Shown one piece after another: positions 24,644 through 33,754 of a stretch of 44,215 nt of DNA. Each line of letters starts with the position of its first letter. Positions within the stretch are counted from its first letter, which is position 1. Source of the stretch: Candidatus Poribacteria bacterium (lineage in GTDB: Bacteria > Poribacteria > WGA-4E > B28-G17). Below the pieces are notes generated by a model. That model worked only from the letters and a program-made list of their open reading frames with translations. It was not told the origin of the DNA and made no database searches. The stretch is from NCBI GenBank assembly GCA_021162805.1, contig JAGGXZ010000149.1, forward strand, positions 1-44,215, in the 5' to 3' direction. The position numbers and the translations under genes are program-made.

Positions 24644-26814
24644 GGTCGGATCAGACCGACGACCTTTCTCAATATGATCGCCGCATCCTCCCTCTCGACC
24701 TTTCCGTTACCGTCTACATCGGCCGATCGGATCTGTATCATGTAAAGGTTTTCGTATCCGAGGATATATCTAAGCACCAAAGAGGCGTCGTATGCGGTGA
24801 TTTCACCGTTGAGACTGACATCCCCCATCTCAGGCGGTCCGATCGAGTTCGGAAAGCCCGGGGTTCCAAACGGCTCCAAGCTCGGGTCCCAATTGGCGTC
24901 ATCTCCTCCGCCGATGGAGCTATCGCCGACGTTGATCACCTGGGAACATCTTCTTTCAAGCGTCCTATCGGTGCCGTCCGCACCTTTTTTATCCCAACTT
25001 AACCTGTAGATAAGCCCATCCTGAACCCTACCCACATCGTCCTTAAGCCAGAGCACAAGCCCTTCGGCAGGGCTGTAGCTGTTGATCAGAGATAATCCCT
25101 TCAATTTAAGGATCGTAACGTCCGGCGGCACTGAGGGGTATATCGAGCGAAACGTCGCCTCGTCCGTTCGCGCCAGGATCAGATATCCATGGCCTGGGAT
25201 GACCGCTTCCGGCAGCTCGATCTCCCTCGATGTGGTTATCAGCTTCCATCCGCCGACGTTCACCGGATACCCGTTTAGATTATAAAGCTCGATGAATTCA
25301 CCCTGAGAGTCCCTCACCGATCCAGGGTTGGGATTTATCTCATTTAGGACGATCCCTTCCGAGAGAAGATTCGACCAGATACCTCTGCGCTCCGATCTCG
25401 CCTTCACCTCCAGGTCTTCCCAGGCGGAGAAGTTCAGCATGCTGTTTCTGAAGAACATCCTGGAGGCGAGTCCCTCGCTCAGCAGGGTAGCATTCAGGTT
25501 TTCGCCCTCCCATATCACGACACATAACAGCCTGTTATAATTATCCCGCTGGAACCTCTCATCGGAGCTCATCATGAGGATCACGCGCTTGTCCAACGTT
25601 TTATCCAATAGGGATTTCGCCTCCAGAGCAAAAGGTTCGGGATTTTCGTTGGGGCCGTTTATCTCCGGAGCATTGATCCCAACCAGGCGTATAACCTCTT
25701 TCCTCCCATCATCCAGGAGCACCGAGATGGTATCACCATCATAGACCGCTTTGACCTCGCCTTCCATCTGAACGGCGTTCTCCATCTTGATCAGATCCGT
25801 CTCGGATTGCGCTCCGCCAGGCGACCGGAACACGTGGGATCCATAGCTGCTGATCGGGATATGATGTTCGGCCCCCTTCATTTCAGATTCGCCGAGCTTC
25901 ACAGTTGCGTCGCCGCGAGCGATGATGATATATCCCAGGCCGGGGGAGATGAGGGTTTCACCTAAGGTATTGCCGGGGGATGGGATATAGGATCTGAATT
26001 TCCCCGTTTCGGGATCGATCCAGATGATGGCGGAGATCTGGCCTCCTGACATCCTTGACAGTTCCTCCATTCTCAATCCCAACCTTGCGGCGGGATAGGC
26101 AGAGATCAGGTTCAATCCCCTCCTGAGCTCGATAACGTTCCGCCTCCAAGGCATGCCGCGAAGCTCGATATGTTTGGCTCTTTTCACTGAGATCAGATAT
26201 CCTTCGCTTCCATCCACCATCTGATCCTCCTGCCCGGGCCTGTAGATTTTAAATCTCCGATCGGATGGATCGAGGCGAATGATACAGTTCAGATCATCCC
26301 CTATCATATCGGCCAGATCTCCAAGCTTCATCCCATCGGGCGGATCAAGGGGGATTGAGATGAGGTTTAGACCGGCTCGCAGATTTAGCGAGATGGTGTG
26401 CAGGAAGGTCACCGAACCCGAATCGATCTCCGGCGTTATCGTCTCATCGAACAGGGGCCGTTCGACGGATATCTCGCCCCTCATCCCCGGCTCGGCTTCC
26501 CCGGATAGGATCAGATGAAGTCTCAGCAGCTCACCCTCTTCCATCGGCACAGGAGAGGCGAGAGCCACCCTGATTCCGTTGGTTCCGGAAGCGCTGAGGA
26601 GGAGGGCATCCTGGGGAACCATCTTCCCAGCTTCAACCCCATCGCATGATACGAGGTCTGGATCAAAGGAGAGAATCATCTGACAGGCGATAGCGCCCCC
26701 GAGATCAACCCTCACCTCAGCGGTTGTATCCTCGCCCGGAACCCCCCATAGATCGGGGAGGTCGATAAAGATGGAGGGGATGAAGAGAAGAAAGGATAAC
26801 ATCCCCCATAACAT
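24640..26814 (-). CDS. Secreted cohesin / thermonuclease / lamin-tail / dockerin protein
   Basis: 724 residues with an unusual domain chain. A signal-like N-terminus precedes a cohesin-like domain (about 25-138, MILSFDPDLVSCDGVEAGK). Two related modules of about 85 residues each open with (R)AGLNLISIPL and RRGLNLISAYP. A staphylococcal-nuclease-type domain (about 350-482) keeps key positions: VYDGDTISV with D361, IRLVGINAPE with R376, a Glu at 393 or 398, and NYNRLLCVV with R428. A lamin-tail domain (about 486-600) contains VLNEINPNPG and EFIELYNLNG. A C-terminal dockerin (about 662-724) has two calcium loops, GDVSLNGEITAYDAS and ADVDGNGKVEREDA. It is probably an extracellular nuclease that can both offer and use cohesin-dockerin contacts. 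The ATG follows AAAGGAGGG. Confidence 0.85.
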   Translation of the reverse strand: MLWGMLSFLLFIPSIFIDLPDLWGVPGEDTTAEVRVDLGGAIACQMILSFDPDLVSCDGVEAGKMVPQDALLLSASGTNGIRVALASPVPMEEGELLRLHLILSGEAEPGMRGEISVERPLFDETITPEIDSGSVTFLHTISLNLRAGLNLISIPLDPPDGMKLGDLADMIGDDLNCIIRLDPSDRRFKIYRPGQEDQMVDGSEGYLISVKRAKHIELRGMPWRRNVIELRRGLNLISAYPAARLGLRMEELSRMSGGQISAIIWIDPETGKFRSYIPSPGNTLGETLISPGLGYIIIARGDATVKLGESEMKGAEHHIPISSYGSHVFRSPGGAQSETDLIKMENAVQMEGEVKAVYDGDTISVLLDDGRKEVIRLVGINAPEINGPNENPEPFALEAKSLLDKTLDKRVILMMSSDERFQRDNYNRLLCVVIWEGENLNATLLSEGLASRMFFRNSMLNFSAWEDLEVKARSERRGIWSNLLSEGIVLNEINPNPGSVRDSQGEFIELYNLNGYPVNVGGWKLITTSREIELPEAVIPGHGYLILARTDEATFRSIYPSVPPDVTILKLKGLSLINSYSPAEGLVLWLKDDVGRVQDGLIYRLSWDKKGADGTDRTLERRCSQVINVGDSSIGGGDDANWDPSLEPFGTPGFPNSIGPPEMGDVSLNGEITAYDASLVLRYILGYENLYMIQIRSADVDGNGKVEREDAAIILRKVVGLIRP

Positions 26815-26846
26815 GGATGCCCTCCTTTCCCCGCCATGCTGAAACG

Positions 26847-26890
26847 GTCATTCGTTATCATCTATAGTCATTTAGAATGACGGCGAAGCC
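26847..26890. repeat. GTCATTTRTR element, copy 2 (partial)
   Basis: GTCATTCGTT, TATAGTCATTTAG and the core AATGACGGCGAAGCC (ending at 26890) are shared with the copies at 5139-5194 and 41088-41156. The inverted right arm of copy 1 is absent. It lies in the 99-bp gap between two minus-strand genes. Confidence 0.6.
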
Positions 26891-26913
26891 GATTTCTCAA
26901 ACTGAGGATGGCA

Positions 26914-27969
26914 TCAATATGCCCCATATTCATGGACGAGCTCGATCACGTATTTATACCTCTCGAAGCTGACGTTATCGGGAACGGAATGATCGGAATG
27001 GTAGATATAGCCGCCTCCCTTTTTGGCGAAGGTGATTTTGGTTTTGATCTCCTCCTCGATCTCGCGCGGGTCCTCAGCAGCCATTTTCCGCACGTCTATC
27101 CCGCCCATAAAAGCCAATGTATCGCCATATGATTTTTTAAGCTCGATGAGGTCCATCCCCGCTTTCACCTCCAACGGTTGAAGACATGTGAACCCCGCCT
27201 CGATATAAAACGGCACGAATGCCCTAACGCAGCCGCAGCTATGAAGAATAATCGGCATGTTTTTGCTCTTGAAGAAATCGCAAAGCATCTTGTGATATGG
27301 GAAGAGCAGCTCTTTATATGCGGCCGGGGAGAAGAGGGTGGCGTTTCTATATCCGTTATCGTCGAACAGGAAAGCGCCGTCGAACTCGAATCCTTTTGCC
27401 ATCATCTCCTCGGCGCATGCGATCACGAGCTCGGCATTGGCGCGAAACATATCTTTCACCCATTCCGGATCATCCAGCATCGCCATGAGCAGATTAACGG
27501 AGCCGACCAGGCCTTGGGTCCTGTCATAACCCACCGCCGCGTTGAAGGTTACGAAATATCCCTGTTCCCGCGCTTTTTTACACGATTCAACGGCATTCCA
27601 ATTTATCCTGGAGTCGTTATAGGTCATCCGTTCCCTGTACTCCTCCCAAGTCCTGCGGTCTCTGATGAGGAAATCCCTCTTTTCGGGTGTAGAGGTACGG
27701 TGTTTCCAGTTTTTGACCACAGCTCCGTCCGAGTCGCGCACGATCCTGTATTCCTCCGTCTCCTCTATCACCTCGGTTGGAAGCTGGAGTGTTATATCGG
27801 CGCCGAAGCCGACGAATTCATATCCGAAGTACTGGTGTGGGGAGACACCCTGGGGTAACCCTTCCCTATGCCATCTGGTTGCAGTGGTGCCCCAGGGTGA
27901 ATCGTGTATCGGAACCCTATCCGGCTCTTTATGATTGAGGGCCAGGAGGACCCTCTCCCTTGAAGTCAT
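26914..27969 (-). CDS. Uroporphyrinogen-decarboxylase-family protein (MtaA/CmuA-like)
   Basis: 351 residues from ATG 27969 (preceded by GAGGTGTGAGG); a longer reading to 28017 would run into the upstream gene. It opens TSRERVLLALNHKEPDRVP, the typical start of the URO-D superfamily branch that includes corrinoid-dependent methyltransferases. It carries ILHSCGCV, the His-x-Cys zinc-type motif used there for thiol activation. The heme-pathway enzyme's N-terminal substrate motif is not evident, so a role in heme synthesis is unlikely. A corrinoid-activating ferredoxin-like protein is encoded at 36483-38354, but no corrinoid protein is nearby. Substrate unknown. It begins 2 bases after the stop of the GERHxH repeat gene, so the two are co-transcribed. 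Confidence 0.75.
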   Translation of the reverse strand: MTSRERVLLALNHKEPDRVPIHDSPWGTTATRWHREGLPQGVSPHQYFGYEFVGFGADITLQLPTEVIEETEEYRIVRDSDGAVVKNWKHRTSTPEKRDFLIRDRRTWEEYRERMTYNDSRINWNAVESCKKAREQGYFVTFNAAVGYDRTQGLVGSVNLLMAMLDDPEWVKDMFRANAELVIACAEEMMAKGFEFDGAFLFDDNGYRNATLFSPAAYKELLFPYHKMLCDFFKSKNMPIILHSCGCVRAFVPFYIEAGFTCLQPLEVKAGMDLIELKKSYGDTLAFMGGIDVRKMAAEDPREIEEEIKTKITFAKKGGGYIYHSDHSVPDNVSFERYKYVIELVHEYGAY

Positions 27970-27971
27970 CC

Positions 27972-29222
27972 TCACACCTCTATGACCTGTCCGTATTGGC
28001 TTATCGCCGTCTTCCATCCTTGATAATGCATGTGTCTTTCGCCCACGATCGGCTGTGTGCTGACCACCTCGACCGTTCCGGTCACATCCTTGAGCCTATC
28101 GTCGGGCACCGTCCAGAACCCCATCGGTCTGGCTCTGCCGGAGAACTGATGTCTTATCTGAGCGGTGTTTCTATCGCGGGCCACGAAGGTGATGATGGCG
28201 TCAGCTTCGCCGACGTTGAGAAACCTGAACCAATCGTAGGCGCCGGAGTAGACCTCGGGGAAGAAGAGCCTCTTGCCGACGGAACCCAGCTCCAAAGCGG
28301 CCCCTGGGAAGGAAAGCACCTGTGTGCCGCCGTGCTGATGTCTCTCGCCGACGATATACTGGTCGCTTCTGACCTCCAGGGAGACATCTATGTTTTTGAC
28401 AGCCTGATCCACGGGTGGTACCCAACACTGGAAGGGCCTGAGGGTTCTATCCTGAGACCACACCGTCTTGCCGTTTTGATCTCTGGCGATAACGGTGACC
28501 TTCGCCTCTTTCGGCCCGACATTAGTCAATATCACCCAATCGTACCACTGTCCCGGAGCTATCTGGCCGAAGAAGATCCTTTTCGGCTCACCCAACGAGC
28601 CGTCTATCACCTGTCCGTATTGGCCGACGGCGCTTTTACCTCCTTGATAGTGGGAGTGTCTTTCGCCCACGATCGGCTGTGTGCTGACCACCTCGAGCGT
28701 TCCCGTGACGTTTCTGATCTGGGCATCGGAAAGCGTCCAGAACCCGCTTGGCCTGATCCTGCCCGAAAACTGCCCCACCACTCTGCCCGTGTTTCGATCA
28801 TGCGCTATGACGTTGACTATAGCGTCTGCCTCACCGAGGTTGAGAAACCTGATGAAATCACCTATGTAAGACGCGACCTCCGCGAAGAAAAGCCTTTTGC
28901 CCGCTGTGCCTAACTCAGGAGCAGCGCCGGGAAAGTCCAGGACCTGGGTACCAAGGTGACAGTGTCTCTCACCCAATATCGGCTGATCGCTCATGACCTG
29001 AAGCGAGACGTCTCCTCTTCTATCGGCCACCCCTTCGGCCGGGACAACCCAGCACTGGAAGGGTATAAGGCTCTTCTCAGCCGACCAGACGGCTTTGCCG
29101 TTTTGATCACGCGCTATAGCTGTAACCTTTGCCTCTTTAGGCCCGACGTTGACCACCTCGACCCAATCTCTCCAGCCGCCGGCGGCTATCTGAGGGAAAT
29201 AAATCCTGTTCGGTGCAGGCAT
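27972..29222 (-). CDS. Fourfold GERHxH repeat protein, unknown function
   Basis: 416 residues built from four related units of about 100 residues in the order A-B-A'-B'. Each unit is beta-rich and ends with a (Q)PIVGERHxH-type motif (GERHCH, GERHSH, GERHQH, GERHMH). The two halves are very similar at DNA level: for example, the same stretch of about 40 bases appears at 28030 and 28658. There is no signal peptide; the protein starts MPAPNRIYFPQIAAGGW. Similar 'QPIVAER' beta-sandwich modules occur in secreted proteins of other phyla, but I do not recognise a named family. The invariant His-x-His suggests metal or ligand binding at four sites. Co-transcribed with the URO-D family gene. Confidence 0.75.
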   Translation of the reverse strand: MPAPNRIYFPQIAAGGWRDWVEVVNVGPKEAKVTAIARDQNGKAVWSAEKSLIPFQCWVVPAEGVADRRGDVSLQVMSDQPILGERHCHLGTQVLDFPGAAPELGTAGKRLFFAEVASYIGDFIRFLNLGEADAIVNVIAHDRNTGRVVGQFSGRIRPSGFWTLSDAQIRNVTGTLEVVSTQPIVGERHSHYQGGKSAVGQYGQVIDGSLGEPKRIFFGQIAPGQWYDWVILTNVGPKEAKVTVIARDQNGKTVWSQDRTLRPFQCWVPPVDQAVKNIDVSLEVRSDQYIVGERHQHGGTQVLSFPGAALELGSVGKRLFFPEVYSGAYDWFRFLNVGEADAIITFVARDRNTAQIRHQFSGRARPMGFWTVPDDRLKDVTGTVEVVSTQPIVGERHMHYQGWKTAISQYGQVIEV

Positions 29223-29265
29223 CTCTCATTCCCCCTTCTGGATTGTTTTCCTTACCAACACGGTA

Positions 29266-29294
29266 ATTTTATCACACTCGATCGAAGGGCGCAA
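29266..29294 (-). promoter_or_regulatory. Promoter TTGCGC-N17-TAAAAT for the GERHxH gene
   Basis: On the minus strand the -35 TTGCGC (29294-29289) and the -10 TAAAAT (29271-29266) have a 17-bp spacer. This is divergent from the promoter at 29301-29329; the two -35 boxes are 6 bases apart, so they may compete. Confidence 0.45.
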
Positions 29295-29300
29295 GTTCTC

Positions 29301-29329
29301 TTGACTTCCCCTTGCCCCTCTGCTAAAAT
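29301..29329 (+). promoter_or_regulatory. Promoter TTGACT-N17-TAAAAT
   Basis: TTGACT (29301-29306), 17 bp, TAAAAT (29324-29329), placed 35 bases before the ATG of the coiled-coil protein gene that opens the plus-strand cluster. Confidence 0.65.
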
Positions 29330-29364
29330 ATCCTCGTCCGTTGGGATGAGCGAGGGGATAGGAA

Positions 29365-30282
29365 ATGGCCTTCACAATAAAAGATTACATGGATCTTGTT
29401 AAACTTTTAGTTGAACATCCGGAGTGGAGATCAGAACTTCGGAGCCTGGTTCTATCTGAGGAGTTGCTAAATCTGCCGGAGATAATCCGGCAGCTTGTAG
29501 ATGCCCAGAGAAGAGGCGAGGAAAGGCTGACCAGGCTTGAGGAGACTGTAACGGCGCTGGCTGAAGCTCAAAGGAGAACCGAGGAGAGGTTAGGCAGGCT
29601 TGAGGAGACTGTAACGGCACTGGCTGAAGCTCAGAGGAGAACTGAGGAGAGGTTAAGCAGGCTTGAGGAGACTGTAGCAGCGCTGGTTGAAGCCCAGAGG
29701 AGGACTGAGGAGACTGTAGCAGCATTGGCTGAAGCTCAAAGGAGAACTGAGGAACAGATCGGGGAGTTAACCATAGGAGTCAGGGACTTGGCCGAAGGAC
29801 AGCGACGCCTGTGGGATAGATTGGGCAGAGTTGAGGGACGAACTTTGGAATTGGAGTATCGGGAGAAAGCCCCCGCGTATTTCAGCCGCGTGCTGCGAAG
29901 AACGAGAGTGATAGATAGAGCCAGCTTGGTCGATATGCTTGAGGAGAAACTGCCTCTTGATGAACTGGGGGACGCGCTGCTTGTCGATCTTGTGGTGAGC
30001 GGTCGGCCTCGAGGGATAATAGATAAAGAGAGGCTTTTTCTCGCCATTGAGGTTTCCTCCGTCGTGGATGAGGGGGATGTCGCCAGAGCGAGAAGAAGGG
30101 CCGGGTTATTAAGGAAAGCGGGGTATTTCGCTGTTCCCGTGGTCGCGGGTGAAGATATGACGGGGGAAGCGGAGCTTGAGGCAAGGGAACAGGGAGTAGC
30201 GATATTGAGGGATGGGAGACTCTCTCTTTGGGATGAGGCTATCAGCCATCTGATCAATTCTCAGACGGGGGGGAAAGCGTGA
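29365..30282 (+). CDS. Coiled-coil protein with PD-(D/E)XK-like C-terminus (DUF3782-like)
   Basis: 305 residues. The N-terminal helix (residues 1-47) is followed by a long coiled coil made of near-identical 21-residue units (RRTEERLGRLEETVTALAEA plus Q), residues 49-125, and then more helix. The C-terminal domain (about 165-300) reads LLVDLVVSGRPRG, RLFLAIEVSSVVDEGDVARA and YFAVPVVAGEDM, as in DUF3782-type proteins with a restriction-endonuclease-like fold. The second acidic position is followed by EVSS rather than ExK, so catalysis is doubtful. Such proteins are common in cyanobacteria and thermophiles, with no established function. The last 4 bases overlap the next gene (GTGA). Confidence 0.7.
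   Translation: MAFTIKDYMDLVKLLVEHPEWRSELRSLVLSEELLNLPEIIRQLVDAQRRGEERLTRLEETVTALAEAQRRTEERLGRLEETVTALAEAQRRTEERLSRLEETVAALVEAQRRTEETVAALAEAQRRTEEQIGELTIGVRDLAEGQRRLWDRLGRVEGRTLELEYREKAPAYFSRVLRRTRVIDRASLVDMLEEKLPLDELGDALLVDLVVSGRPRGIIDKERLFLAIEVSSVVDEGDVARARRRAGLLRKAGYFAVPVVAGEDMTGEAELEAREQGVAILRDGRLSLWDEAISHLINSQTGGKA
29509..29739 (+). repeat. 63-bp in-gene tandem repeat
   Basis: Three units of 63 bp (starting 29509, 29572, 29635) and a 42-bp partial unit (29698-29739) encode the coiled-coil heptads. Units are almost identical at DNA level, so recent expansion or contraction in steps of whole heptads is likely. Confidence 0.75.
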
Positions 30283-31454
30283 TTGAAGTTCGGGGCATAA
30301 GGCCTGACGAGATACCGGACGTCCTGGAGATGGTGCCCAGGGTTATGGGGGCGCCGAAGGAATACTTCGAGAGCGTCTGGCGCAACTCCCCCGGCTCCAA
30401 GCCTGAACACTCCAGGGTGGTTGTCATCGACGACCAGTACGTCGCTCATATCAGGCTCCACGATAGAACCATAAGGATCGGGGAGGTAACCCTTCGGCAG
30501 GGCGGGGTGGCAGATGTATGTACCTTGCCCGAACACCGGCGCAGAGGTTATGGCAGAAGGCTGCTTGAGGACGCGGCACATTACTTCCTGCGGGAAGGGT
30601 ATGATATCAGTATAATCATCTCCGGCGTGTTCCACTTCTACCTCAATTGCGGTTACGAGAGATATCCGCTGATCAGATATAAGGTGAGGGTTGACGATTC
30701 CGCCCTAACCAGGCCTTACGGGTATCACGTCAGGCGGTTCGAGCGGGATAACGACCTGGCCGCCGTCGCCGACATCTACGAGGTTTATAACTCGTCAAGA
30801 CCGCTCACGTGCGTAAGATCACATGAATATTGGAGGAGGCATTTCTGGTGGATAAGGAGGGAGACGGAGGACGGTTTTTATGTCGCCGAGCACAACGATC
30901 GGATAGTCGGATATATCCGAAACGGCCCATCGGCCACGCTTGAGATCGGATACCTACCTGAACATGAAGGGGCGGCAGTAGCGCTTTTCGAGGCGACCAT
31001 GCGGCTGATGGCCAAAAGACGGCATGAACAGATTACCGTTGCCATCCCCTCCGACGATCCGCTGGTCAAAATCATCAAAGAGAGGTTTCAAACCGAGGAG
31101 GAGATATACGAGACTACGCTCGTCAGGTTGATAAACCTCCCTCAACTTCTGAAGAAGCTATCACGGCATATGAGCCTGAAACTCGCTGAGAGCGGATATG
31201 AGGGCAAGATGAAACTCGGATTTCAGATCGGGGGACATGAGGGCGGGCTGATCGTGGAAGGATGCAGGGTGAAGGCGTTGGATCATCCGCCCGAAGATGG
31301 CGAGCTGATTCAGACGAACCAATCCGAGTTCATGAAGCTCATTACCAACTGTGATTTCGAGCCTCAGATAGAGATATCCCAGCGGGCTCTTGAGATATTC
31401 AAGCTCGCCTCACCCGATAGAAAACCCATCTTCTGGCCGATAGATGTCGTATGA
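30279..31454 (+). CDS. Eis-like GNAT N-acetyltransferase with SCP2-type tail
   Basis: 391 residues, the usual size for Eis-like proteins. The first GNAT domain has VTLRQGGVADVCTLPEHRRR followed by GYGRRLLEDA, which gives the acetyl-CoA-binding (R/Q)xxGxG turn. A second GNAT-like domain follows (about 145-275), and the C-terminal part (about 290-390, MSLKLAESGYEG, EFMKLITNCDF) resembles the sterol-carrier-like domain of Eis proteins. These enzymes acetylate amines; the natural substrate here is unknown, and the general fold is far clearer than any specific role. It starts with GTG overlapping the previous stop and overlaps the next gene by 4 bases (ATGA). Confidence 0.75.
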   Translation: MIEVRGIRPDEIPDVLEMVPRVMGAPKEYFESVWRNSPGSKPEHSRVVVIDDQYVAHIRLHDRTIRIGEVTLRQGGVADVCTLPEHRRRGYGRRLLEDAAHYFLREGYDISIIISGVFHFYLNCGYERYPLIRYKVRVDDSALTRPYGYHVRRFERDNDLAAVADIYEVYNSSRPLTCVRSHEYWRRHFWWIRRETEDGFYVAEHNDRIVGYIRNGPSATLEIGYLPEHEGAAVALFEATMRLMAKRRHEQITVAIPSDDPLVKIIKERFQTEEEIYETTLVRLINLPQLLKKLSRHMSLKLAESGYEGKMKLGFQIGGHEGGLIVEGCRVKALDHPPEDGELIQTNQSEFMKLITNCDFEPQIEISQRALEIFKLASPDRKPIFWPIDVV

Positions 31455-33754
31455 GCTCATACCTTATCTGCCTGGCGACCATATCGATAGCGACGTCGGC
31501 CCTTCAGTTTATGCCGCTTCTCGGAAGGCTCGGCTTTGAGTTTTCGGCTGTATCAGGGCTGATCGTCACCCTTGGATCGGGTTTCGTATCCGTCGTACGT
31601 GTTCGACCGGCATGTGCCATCCTGAGCCTCTCCACCTCGACATCCGGTGAGAAATTGGCCTCGCTCGTATTGGGTTCGGCCCTCCGTTCCCTTCCCGTTC
31701 TTTTCCTTCCGTTGATAATAGCCCTGATCAGATCGATCTTCGTCGGCATATGTGATTTCAAAGAGGGGATCGCCTTTTACCTCCTTATACCGGGCGTCAG
31801 CATGATATACGGCGTGTGCGTCGGGACGTTTTTCGGACTGCTTGTCAGCACATCCCTGCGCGGATATCTGATGTTCCTGGGATATATCCTCCTCACGCTT
31901 ATCTGGGCGGGGTATCTGTTGATCTTTCAGCCACAAACCTTCGTCTATAGCTCCTCCTTCGGGTTCTTCCCCGGCCCGATCTATGACGAGAAGGTCTCGA
32001 TAACCGGCACTTTAATCGTCGCAAGGATCATTGCGCTGGTGATCTCAGGGCTGTTTTTTACCCTATCGCTCAATCTGCTTGATCCGGATAACATGGGATT
32101 CGATTTCGGTCAGCTGCTGGGCGGCAGTAGCGATCTGCGGGTGGTGATAGATAGAATCTGGCTTGCGTTCTTCACCCTGGCCTATCTGATACTCTTCTTC
32201 CTCGGACCTCAGCTCGGCGTTCGATCCTCACGCTCCTTCATCCGTAAGGAACTGGGAGGGGTTTACGAGACGGAGCATTTCAGGATATACTATCCGAAGG
32301 GCACAAAGGCAGAACGGGAGATAGAGCTCATCGCAAGGGATCACGAGTTCAGGTATTACCAGCTTTCCCGTTATCTGAAAGTCAAATCGCGGCGGAAAAT
32401 GGGCTCATACATATACCCCTCGCCCGATGTCAAGAAACGCCTGATGGGAGCAAGGTATACTTCGATCGAGGATCCGATCGGATATGAGATGCATCTGAAC
32501 TACTCCGATTTCCCCCATCCCGTTCTCAAACACGAGATGGCCCATCTTCTGTCGGCAAATTTCCATCCTATCTTCAAGATGAGCATCAGGATAGGGCTGC
32601 ATGAGGGTCTAGCGGTCGCTGCAGCCTGGGATGGGAAACGGTTAACGCCACACCAATGGGCGAAGGCGATGGAGACCCTCGGCGTCCTTCCCCCTATGAA
32701 ACGGCTGATGGGAGCCGTGGGGTTCTGGACGGAGAGCGCATCACGGGCCTATATGGCGGCGGGATCGTTCGTGAGATTCCTGATCGATCGATACGGCATA
32801 GATAGGTTTAAGATCGCCTTCCCGACGGGCAACTTCAAAAAGGCCTATGGCAAGAAGATGGATAAGCTTGTGAGGGAGTGGCTGGGTTTTCTGAAAGGGG
32901 TGGAGCTCTCCGAGGATGATCTGAGCTATGCGAGGAATGCCCTTTTAAGGCCGTCGATCACCCGAAGACGGTGTCCGCATGAGCTCGCCGAGGTGATGGA
33001 TGAGGCATGGGGGAGGTTCAAGGAGAAGGATTATGCCGGTTCAGCCGAGGGATTCCGAAGAGCGTGGAAGCTCAACGAATCCGATCCATCCCCGCTTTAT
33101 CCCCTGGCTCTCAGTCTCTTCAGGTTGGGCGAGAGAAATGAGGCCGAAAAGGTCGCCCGAAGGCTCTTGAATCATCCAAATGCCACCCCCGCTCAGAAGG
33201 CCGCGGCCTGGGAGCTTATAGGGGACATACGCTGGATCGAGGGGAAAAGGGATGAAGCCATATCTCTTTACGGATCGGCGCTTGACCTCCTTCCACCTCC
33301 ACCGACAAGACGGGAGTTGAAGGTGAAACTGACCGCTCTGAGATCACCTGAGGGAGGGCGGTTCCTCATGGAATCGCTGATCTCCGACTCGGAGATGTCC
33401 GCCAAAATGAGCGATCTGATGGAGGCGATGAAGTTCGAGGGGTTAAGGGAGATCGCCCTATACCTTACGGGCAGGTGGCTTTTCATATCGAATGAGTTCA
33501 AACGCGCCCTCAGATATCTCGACCCGCTGACGACCTCGGCATGTCTATCGCGCCTGCCCGATGATAACTTCAGGTATGAGGTATATAGGATGAAGGGAAT
33601 ATCGCTTTACAGGATGGGGCGGATCGATAAGGCCATGAAAGCCTTCGAGAAGATGAAGATCTTCGCCACATGTCAGGCCGAAAGATATCGAGCCCAAGAT
33701 TGGGCCGAAAGATGCAGGTGGGAAAGGGATGTGCGTCAGGGTAAAGGAAGATGA
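31451..33754 (+). CDS. Membrane protein with gluzincin-like peptidase and TPR domains
   Basis: 767 residues. About six transmembrane helices fill residues 1-265. Then comes a metallopeptidase region of the MA type: KHEMAHLL gives the HExxH zinc motif (H361, E362, H365), and RIGLHEGLAVAAAWDG supplies the usual downstream Glu ligand. From about residue 510 to the end, repeated helical hairpins (YAGSAEGFRRAWKLNESDPS, ALRYLDPLTT) look like TPR units for protein contacts. It is presumably a membrane-bound protease or a protease-derived scaffold. The first helices may belong to a permease-like region. It overlaps the neighbour genes at both ends (4 and 26 bases), indicating tight co-expression. Confidence 0.7.
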   Translation: MSSYLICLATISIATSALQFMPLLGRLGFEFSAVSGLIVTLGSGFVSVVRVRPACAILSLSTSTSGEKLASLVLGSALRSLPVLFLPLIIALIRSIFVGICDFKEGIAFYLLIPGVSMIYGVCVGTFFGLLVSTSLRGYLMFLGYILLTLIWAGYLLIFQPQTFVYSSSFGFFPGPIYDEKVSITGTLIVARIIALVISGLFFTLSLNLLDPDNMGFDFGQLLGGSSDLRVVIDRIWLAFFTLAYLILFFLGPQLGVRSSRSFIRKELGGVYETEHFRIYYPKGTKAEREIELIARDHEFRYYQLSRYLKVKSRRKMGSYIYPSPDVKKRLMGARYTSIEDPIGYEMHLNYSDFPHPVLKHEMAHLLSANFHPIFKMSIRIGLHEGLAVAAAWDGKRLTPHQWAKAMETLGVLPPMKRLMGAVGFWTESASRAYMAAGSFVRFLIDRYGIDRFKIAFPTGNFKKAYGKKMDKLVREWLGFLKGVELSEDDLSYARNALLRPSITRRRCPHELAEVMDEAWGRFKEKDYAGSAEGFRRAWKLNESDPSPLYPLALSLFRLGERNEAEKVARRLLNHPNATPAQKAAAWELIGDIRWIEGKRDEAISLYGSALDLLPPPPTRRELKVKLTALRSPEGGRFLMESLISDSEMSAKMSDLMEAMKFEGLREIALYLTGRWLFISNEFKRALRYLDPLTTSACLSRLPDDNFRYEVYRMKGISLYRMGRIDKAMKAFEKMKIFATCQAERYRAQDWAERCRWERDVRQGKGR

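Noticed and set aside
26914-27969. Heme-pathway HemE
   Set aside because: The protein has the His-x-Cys motif and N-terminus of the methyltransferase branch and there are no heme genes nearby, so HemE is unlikely.
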